From Planctomycetota bacterium (lineage in GTDB: Bacteria; Planctomycetota; Phycisphaerae; WQYP01): a stretch of 35,996 nt of DNA. Shown here piece after piece: positions 31,944-35,996 of the stretch. The stretch covers positions 1 to 35,996 of the forward strand of contig JAJZCR010000036.1 of the NCBI GenBank assembly GCA_021851715.1, written 5' to 3'. Positions within the stretch are counted from its first letter, which is position 1. The number at the start of each line of letters is the position of its first letter. The notes under the pieces were generated by a model, which was not told the origin of the DNA, ran no database searches, and worked only from the letters and a program-made list of their open reading frames with translations. The position numbers were made by a program, and so were the translations under genes.

Positions 31944-34739
31944 TCATGGTGCCAAGGGTGTAGGCCGCGGTCCGCGGGCCACCGATGGTGCGGCCGACTG
32001 GGAGCCTGCCGGGGCCGGGGCTTCCGCCTGCATGGCTTGCAGCATTTTCAGCGCTTCCCAGGCCTGCATGGGCGACATGCGATTGAGATCCAATGCCGCC
32101 AGATGACTTAAAGCCTGCGATGACGGCGCGTCAAACAGGTCAATCTGATTATTGACCGCGGTGGCGGCTGCCCGCGGACGGGCTTTGCCCACATGCACTT
32201 CCAATTGTTCCATCAGTTTTTTGGCGCGGATAATCACGCTGCGCGGCACGCCGGCGAGCCGGGCCACCTGTACGCCGTACGAACGGTCCGCATGGCCTGG
32301 AACAATGCGATGCATGAAGACGATCTGATCCTCCCATTCGCGCACCAGCACGCTGAAATTTCGCACCGCCGAGGTGCTTTCCGGCAACTCGGTGAGTTCA
32401 TGGTAGTGCGTGGCAAACAAAGTTCGGCAACGTACCGAGTCCGAGAGAAATTCGGTGATGGCCCACGCCAGCGCCAGACCATCCAGGGTGCTGGTGCCAC
32501 GACCGATTTCATCCAGAATCACCAGCGAATCGGCCGAGGCATGGTGCAAAATATTGGCCGTCTCAGTCATTTCCACCATAAACGTGGATTGCCCCCCCGC
32601 CAAGTCATCCGAAGCCCCCACCCGCGTGAAGATCCGATCCACCAGGCCCACCACCGCCTCCGACGCGGGCAGATAAAACCCCGCCTGCGCCATCAGCACC
32701 AGCAGGGCCGTCTGGCGGATATAAGTGGACTTGCCGGCCATGTTGGGACCGGTGATCAAATGCAGCGTGGCCTGGTCCGGCTCGAAACAGACATCATTGG
32801 GCACAAACTTGTCGCCCAAAATCCGCTCCAACACCGGATGCCGGGCCTCCACCAGGCGCAGTTGGCGCTGCAGGGTCAGTGTGGGCCGGGTGTAATGCCT
32901 GGCCCGGGCGACATGGGCGATGGAAGCCAGCACATCCAAACCGGCCAAGGCCGCCGCCACCGCCTTGAGCGGCTCCGACTGGCCAGCCAGATCTTCGCGG
33001 AGATTTTCAAAGAGTTCCTGTTCCAAGAGGCGCGAACGCTCCTGGGCTTGCAGTACATCCGTTTCAAACTTTTGCAGTTCCGGCGTAACATAGCGCTCCG
33101 CGTTTTTTACCGTTTGCCGACGCGAAAATTCCGGCGGTATGCGGTCGCGGTGGGCGTGGGTCACCTCAATGTAGTACCCGAATACCTTGTTGTACCCCAC
33201 CTTGAGCGAACTGATGCCGGTGCTTTTCACCAGGCCGGCCTGATAATCCGCCAGCCAGTTGCGTGAATCATGGGCCAGGCAGCGCAGCCGGTCCAGTTCC
33301 GCGTTAAAACCCTCGCGGATCACGCCGCCATCGCGCAAATGCCCGGGCGGCTCCTCGACCACCGCAGCCCGGATGTCGTCGGAATTTTTTTTAGCGGCGT
33401 TGCTATGGGCGTCAAACCCTGCCAGCCCGGGACTTTCCGCCCCGGATTCCCGCAGAATTTTCCCCAGCACCGGCACAATGTCCAGCGAGCGGCTCAAAGC
33501 AATCAGATCACGCGGTCCGGCGCGGCGACAGCAGATCCGCGCCGTGATGCGCTCCACATCGCCGCAACTCGCCAACAGCAGGCGAATCTGCTGCCGGGCT
33601 GCTTCCCGTTCCAGCAAATCGCTTACCGCATCCAGCCGGGCATTGATGGCCCGCATGTCCCTAAGCGGAAATATCAGCCAGTTGCGCAACAGCCGCGAAC
33701 CCATGGGAGTCTGGGTTTCATCCACCGCGTCCACCAGCGAACCCTCGGCGGTATTGTGGCGAATGCTCCGCAGTATTTCCAGCGAACGCACCGACGCCGG
33801 GTCTATCAGCAGGTAATCCGCGCGCACAAAACGCCGCGGCGGCTGCAGGTGCTCCAGGGAGGCTTTCTGCGTTTCATGCAGATAACTGACCAGTGCCCCC
33901 GCGGCGCGCAGCGCCAAACTGTGCTGGTCTTCATAGCCAAAACCGCCAAAACCCAGCACCCCATAGTGTTCCCGGAGGGTTTTATGGCCGTGATGCTCTT
34001 CCAGTTGCCAGGCCGGTCGAGGCGTAAGCGTCAACTTAAGCGTCTCGGCCACAGGCACCAACCAGCCGGGGGTGTGATGATCCACCGCATCAGCATAGAG
34101 CATCTCGCGTGGGCGAATGCGCGAAAGCTCATCCAGGCAGATGGATATCGGCGCTTCCAAAGTCCAGAATTTACCCGTGGATAAGTCGCACCAGGCCAGC
34201 GCCGCCGGAGATTGTCCAGCGTGGTCCGCGGCATTGCCGGGGGCTGCTTCACCCGCACCTTCACCGCGTTGGCCCGCCCCCAAGCCTCCCTTGCCGCGGC
34301 CATCAAGCACCATGGCGGCCAGGAAATTTTCCTCCCGGCCATCCAGCATCGCTTCATCGATAAGCGTGCCCGGCGTTACCAGTCGCGTCACCTGCCGGTC
34401 AATGACTCCCTTGGCCTCCGCGGCATCCTGCATTTGTTCGCAAATGGCCACCTTGTAACCCGCGGCGATCATGCGACTTAAATATGTCTCCACCGCATGA
34501 AATGGCACCCCCGCCATCGGCACCGGATTTTCCCCTTTGCTGCGGCTGGTCAGGGCCACACCAAGCACGCGGGCGATGAGGCGGGCGTCCTCATAAAAGG
34601 TTTCATAGAAATCGCCCATCCGGAAAAAAAGCACCGCATCCGGGTATTGCGCTTTGTACGCTTGATACTGCCGCATGGCCGGCGTAAGCTCGGCGGGGTC
34701 CACAGCGACAATATCCTGTTCGTTAAAGGCACGGGTCAT
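31944..34739 (-). CDS. mutS: DNA mismatch repair protein MutS
   Basis: About 931 residues. The mismatch-reading motif is MGDFYETF with F44 and E46; the ATPase has Walker A GPNMAGKST (664-672), LVILDEIGRGTST for Walker B and signature, and the FATHYHEL motif. MutS recognises mismatches and starts repair with MutL. It is longer than the usual 850-880 because of a Gly/Ala-rich insert at about 147-179 and a disordered Pro/Ala tail. The start at 34739 was chosen since MTRAFNEQ leads into the conserved region; the frame upstream to 34844 starts with a poor TTG. No ribosome site precedes the ATG; a promoter places the transcript start at or next to it. Confidence 0.96.
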   Translation of the reverse strand: MTRAFNEQDIVAVDPAELTPAMRQYQAYKAQYPDAVLFFRMGDFYETFYEDARLIARVLGVALTSRSKGENPVPMAGVPFHAVETYLSRMIAAGYKVAICEQMQDAAEAKGVIDRQVTRLVTPGTLIDEAMLDGREENFLAAMVLDGRGKGGLGAGQRGEGAGEAAPGNAADHAGQSPAALAWCDLSTGKFWTLEAPISICLDELSRIRPREMLYADAVDHHTPGWLVPVAETLKLTLTPRPAWQLEEHHGHKTLREHYGVLGFGGFGYEDQHSLALRAAGALVSYLHETQKASLEHLQPPRRFVRADYLLIDPASVRSLEILRSIRHNTAEGSLVDAVDETQTPMGSRLLRNWLIFPLRDMRAINARLDAVSDLLEREAARQQIRLLLASCGDVERITARICCRRAGPRDLIALSRSLDIVPVLGKILRESGAESPGLAGFDAHSNAAKKNSDDIRAAVVEEPPGHLRDGGVIREGFNAELDRLRCLAHDSRNWLADYQAGLVKSTGISSLKVGYNKVFGYYIEVTHAHRDRIPPEFSRRQTVKNAERYVTPELQKFETDVLQAQERSRLLEQELFENLREDLAGQSEPLKAVAAALAGLDVLASIAHVARARHYTRPTLTLQRQLRLVEARHPVLERILGDKFVPNDVCFEPDQATLHLITGPNMAGKSTYIRQTALLVLMAQAGFYLPASEAVVGLVDRIFTRVGASDDLAGGQSTFMVEMTETANILHHASADSLVILDEIGRGTSTLDGLALAWAITEFLSDSVRCRTLFATHYHELTELPESTSAVRNFSVLVREWEDQIVFMHRIVPGHADRSYGVQVARLAGVPRSVIIRAKKLMEQLEVHVGKARPRAAATAVNNQIDLFDAPSSQALSHLAALDLNRMSPMQAWEALKMLQAMQAEAPAPAGSQSAAPSVARGPRPTPLAP

Positions 34740-34746
34740 AAGCGGA

Positions 34747-34775
34747 ATTATAATTGAGCCTCGGCCACCGGCCAA
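34747..34775 (-). promoter_or_regulatory. mutS promoter giving a leaderless transcript
   Basis: On the minus strand TTGGCC (34770-34775), a 17-base spacer and a perfect TATAAT (34747-34752). Only 7 bases separate the -10 box from the mutS ATG at 34739, so transcription should start at 34739 or 34740. The same stretch lacks any Shine-Dalgarno sequence, consistent with leaderless translation. Confidence 0.6.
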
Positions 34776-34840
34776 GTAGAAAGTCTCCGCCCCGTCGATG
34801 CCCCACGCAGACGGCGCTCTGACGCCCCAGAGCGTACCGA

Positions 34841-35842
34841 TCAATGCGTATCGGTTACCTGGTTGGCAATGAGCGTCGCTTTCATCACATGGCCGGAAAG
34901 TACACCCTTCGCCGCATGCTGCAGGTCAGGTGCATACCGCGGATTGTCAACGATGCGCTTCAGCACCAGACGCACGGTCGGATCTTGCCGGACCGGCCAA
35001 AGCTGATAAATGCACTGCCGGACACCCGCCGCCCGGGGCCGCAACACCGTCGGCAGCAGACGCTGCTTAATTTGCCAGGGCTTGCCCGCATCCGCATCGC
35101 TGAAGGCCGCGTGAATGCCGGCCACATCATTGGCCGCGATCTTGTTGCCGATCAAATTGCCCAGCACATCGCGGCTGGCCTGGGCCGCTTGTGAGGCTCC
35201 GCCACCCGACAACGAAAGCTCCCGCACGCGCAAAATGCCGTAATGCCGCACCGCTCCGGATCCGGCCGCACCCGCCAACGGCCATTCCCGGACGATATGC
35301 ACGTGGAAACGCTCCGTGGCAATCTCGGCTACGTATTGGGGCCGGCCGGATCCGATGCTTACGTGCAGCACGAAATCGTTTATCCACTGCCGGCCAAAAA
35401 TGTCGGCTAAATACCGATTCAGATTTTCCATCTTCTGCCATACGCGGGCCTCGTGGGCCTGATATTTTTTACGGGTCGACAAGGCCAGCAGCAAAAATGC
35501 CTGGTGCAACTTGGGGTTGTCATTCGTGCTGATATCATAAAAGAAAGTCCGCACCAGTTTGGCCCGGCTCACGGGGTACGCCAATGCCGGGTTCGGGCCC
35601 GGTGCGGTGAGCCGGGCATACGTCCACCACCCGCCCGCTACCACCGCCAGCACCACCACCGCGGCAATGGCCAGCTTGATCATGCGCAGGCGACTGTCCT
35701 GCGCTGCCTGATCCTGCTGCCGGCGAACAAACTCTGCGGCGGAATTCAAATCCATGCCGCATTGAATGCATACGCTTCTCCCTGCCAGCCTGACTGCGCC
35801 GCAGCGCGGACACGTACCTGAGGAATTTGTACCGCTGGCCAT
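34841..35842 (-). CDS. Zinc-ribbon single-pass membrane protein, unknown function
   Basis: A 333-residue protein. The N-terminus is a zinc ribbon, CPRCG (C11, C14) and CIQCG (C25, C28), followed by a membrane helix (about 54-72, ending GGWWTYARL) and a 250-residue domain of no recognisable family. This layout, cytoplasmic zinc ribbon then membrane then extracytoplasmic domain, is common in planctomycete hypothetical proteins. The start at 35842 follows TTGGAGA 8 bases upstream, and a longer form to 35932 would run through the tandem repeat. It ends 102 bases before the mutS start, but mutS has its own promoter. Confidence 0.72.
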   Translation of the reverse strand: MASGTNSSGTCPRCGAVRLAGRSVCIQCGMDLNSAAEFVRRQQDQAAQDSRLRMIKLAIAAVVVLAVVAGGWWTYARLTAPGPNPALAYPVSRAKLVRTFFYDISTNDNPKLHQAFLLLALSTRKKYQAHEARVWQKMENLNRYLADIFGRQWINDFVLHVSIGSGRPQYVAEIATERFHVHIVREWPLAGAAGSGAVRHYGILRVRELSLSGGGASQAAQASRDVLGNLIGNKIAANDVAGIHAAFSDADAGKPWQIKQRLLPTVLRPRAAGVRQCIYQLWPVRQDPTVRLVLKRIVDNPRYAPDLQHAAKGVLSGHVMKATLIANQVTDTH

Positions 35843-35876
35843 GATACGGTCTCCAATGAATCCCAGCCGGAACCTT

Positions 35877-35904
35877 ACCGGCCTGTCGACACCGGCCTGT
35901 CGAC
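35877..35904. repeat. Two tandem copies of a 14-base repeat in the zinc-ribbon gene leader
   Basis: ACCGGCCTGTCGAC occurs twice in immediate succession, followed by CGGCCG. Each unit contains GTCGAC, itself a palindrome. It lies between the promoter and the start codon, so it would be transcribed. Such tandem units can be regulatory protein sites or slippage-prone repeats. Confidence 0.9.
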
Positions 35905-35930
35905 CGGCCGATGCCCACCGCCTGTTATCC

Positions 35931-35961
35931 ATTATACGCCAGTTGTGGTCCGGCAGTGCAA
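35931..35961 (-). promoter_or_regulatory. Promoter of the zinc-ribbon gene
   Basis: On the minus strand a perfect TATAAT (35931-35936) lies 19 bases after TTGCAC (35956-35961). The spacer is longer than ideal. The leader to the ATG would be about 82 bases and includes the tandem 14-base repeat. A run of 11 G starts two bases upstream of the -35. Confidence 0.45.
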
Positions 35962-35963
35962 GC

Positions 35964-35974
35964 GGGGGGGGGGG
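35964..35974. repeat. Homopolymer run of 11 G
   Basis: Eleven G residues (plus strand) sit directly upstream of the -35 of the zinc-ribbon promoter and close to the window edge. Homopolymers this long are rare in ordinary sequence; it may be a slippage-prone control element or a sequencing artefact near a contig end. Confidence 0.85.
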
Positions 35975-35996
35975 TGAAAACGACCAGTGCGGCGGG

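Noticed and set aside
32193..34184. Long plus-strand frames opposite mutS
   Set aside because: Antisense to unmistakable MutS motifs; no domains or ribosome sites.
1..35996. CRISPR arrays, tRNA and rRNA genes
   Set aside because: No regularly spaced repeats and no cloverleaf or rRNA sequence were recognised by eye; a covariance-model scan would be needed to exclude a tRNA fully.

Overview
The window looks like chromosomal DNA of a planctomycete, most likely from the Phycisphaerae. The grounds are gene content only: a long MoxR / DUF58 / BatA-type / VWA / DUF4175 operon, RsbW- and STAS-type partner-switch proteins, two Gfo/Idh/MocA oxidoreductases, secreted polysaccharide enzymes, mreB and mreC together, GC-rich DNA, and many GTG and TTG starts. 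No rRNA, tRNA or CRISPR array was seen, so the taxonomy is an inference.

Layout. 1-123: left end of an IS5-like insertion sequence running off the window. 508-6794 (+): three glycoside hydrolases in a row (GH38 alpha-mannosidase, GH35 beta-galactosidase, GH5-like secreted or lipid-anchored enzyme), probably one operon for mannose- and galactose-containing glycans. 6829-7410 (-): a membrane-anchored PEBP protein. About 7432-7560 (+): a decayed fragment of a DNA methyltransferase gene. 7559-8685 (-): an RsbW-like kinase and a STAS antagonist, forming a partner switch. 8759-9748 (-): an alpha/beta hydrolase. 9827-21085 (-): an 11-kb operon read as MoxR ATPase, DUF58, BatA-like, second VWA-like protein, DUF4175 giant, small secreted protein. 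21208-22432 (-): tandemly duplicated small secreted proteins with a shared leader. 22674-24740: a Gfo/Idh/MocA oxidoreductase and an AraC regulator, divergent, with promoters whose -35 boxes overlap. 24737-26904 (-): mreC and mreB. 27375-28446 (-): a coiled-coil membrane protein and a 46-residue membrane microprotein. 28887-31261 (+): a second oxidoreductase and a secreted helical-repeat protein. 31306-31686 (-): a small secreted cysteine-motif protein. 31944-34739 (-): mutS, apparently leaderless. 34841-35842 (-): a zinc-ribbon membrane protein.

How the parts work together. The GH cluster should release sugars from mannan- or galactomannan-like or glycoprotein glycans; the AraC/oxidoreductase pair is a plausible sugar-modification module with local control. 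The MoxR operon is an envelope-associated chaperone and VWA system in which only the DUF58 protein keeps an intact MIDAS motif. The mre genes and the neighbouring coiled-coil/microprotein pair form an envelope and cell-shape neighbourhood. Promoter calls are by eye against sigma-70 consensus and need experimental or computational confirmation.
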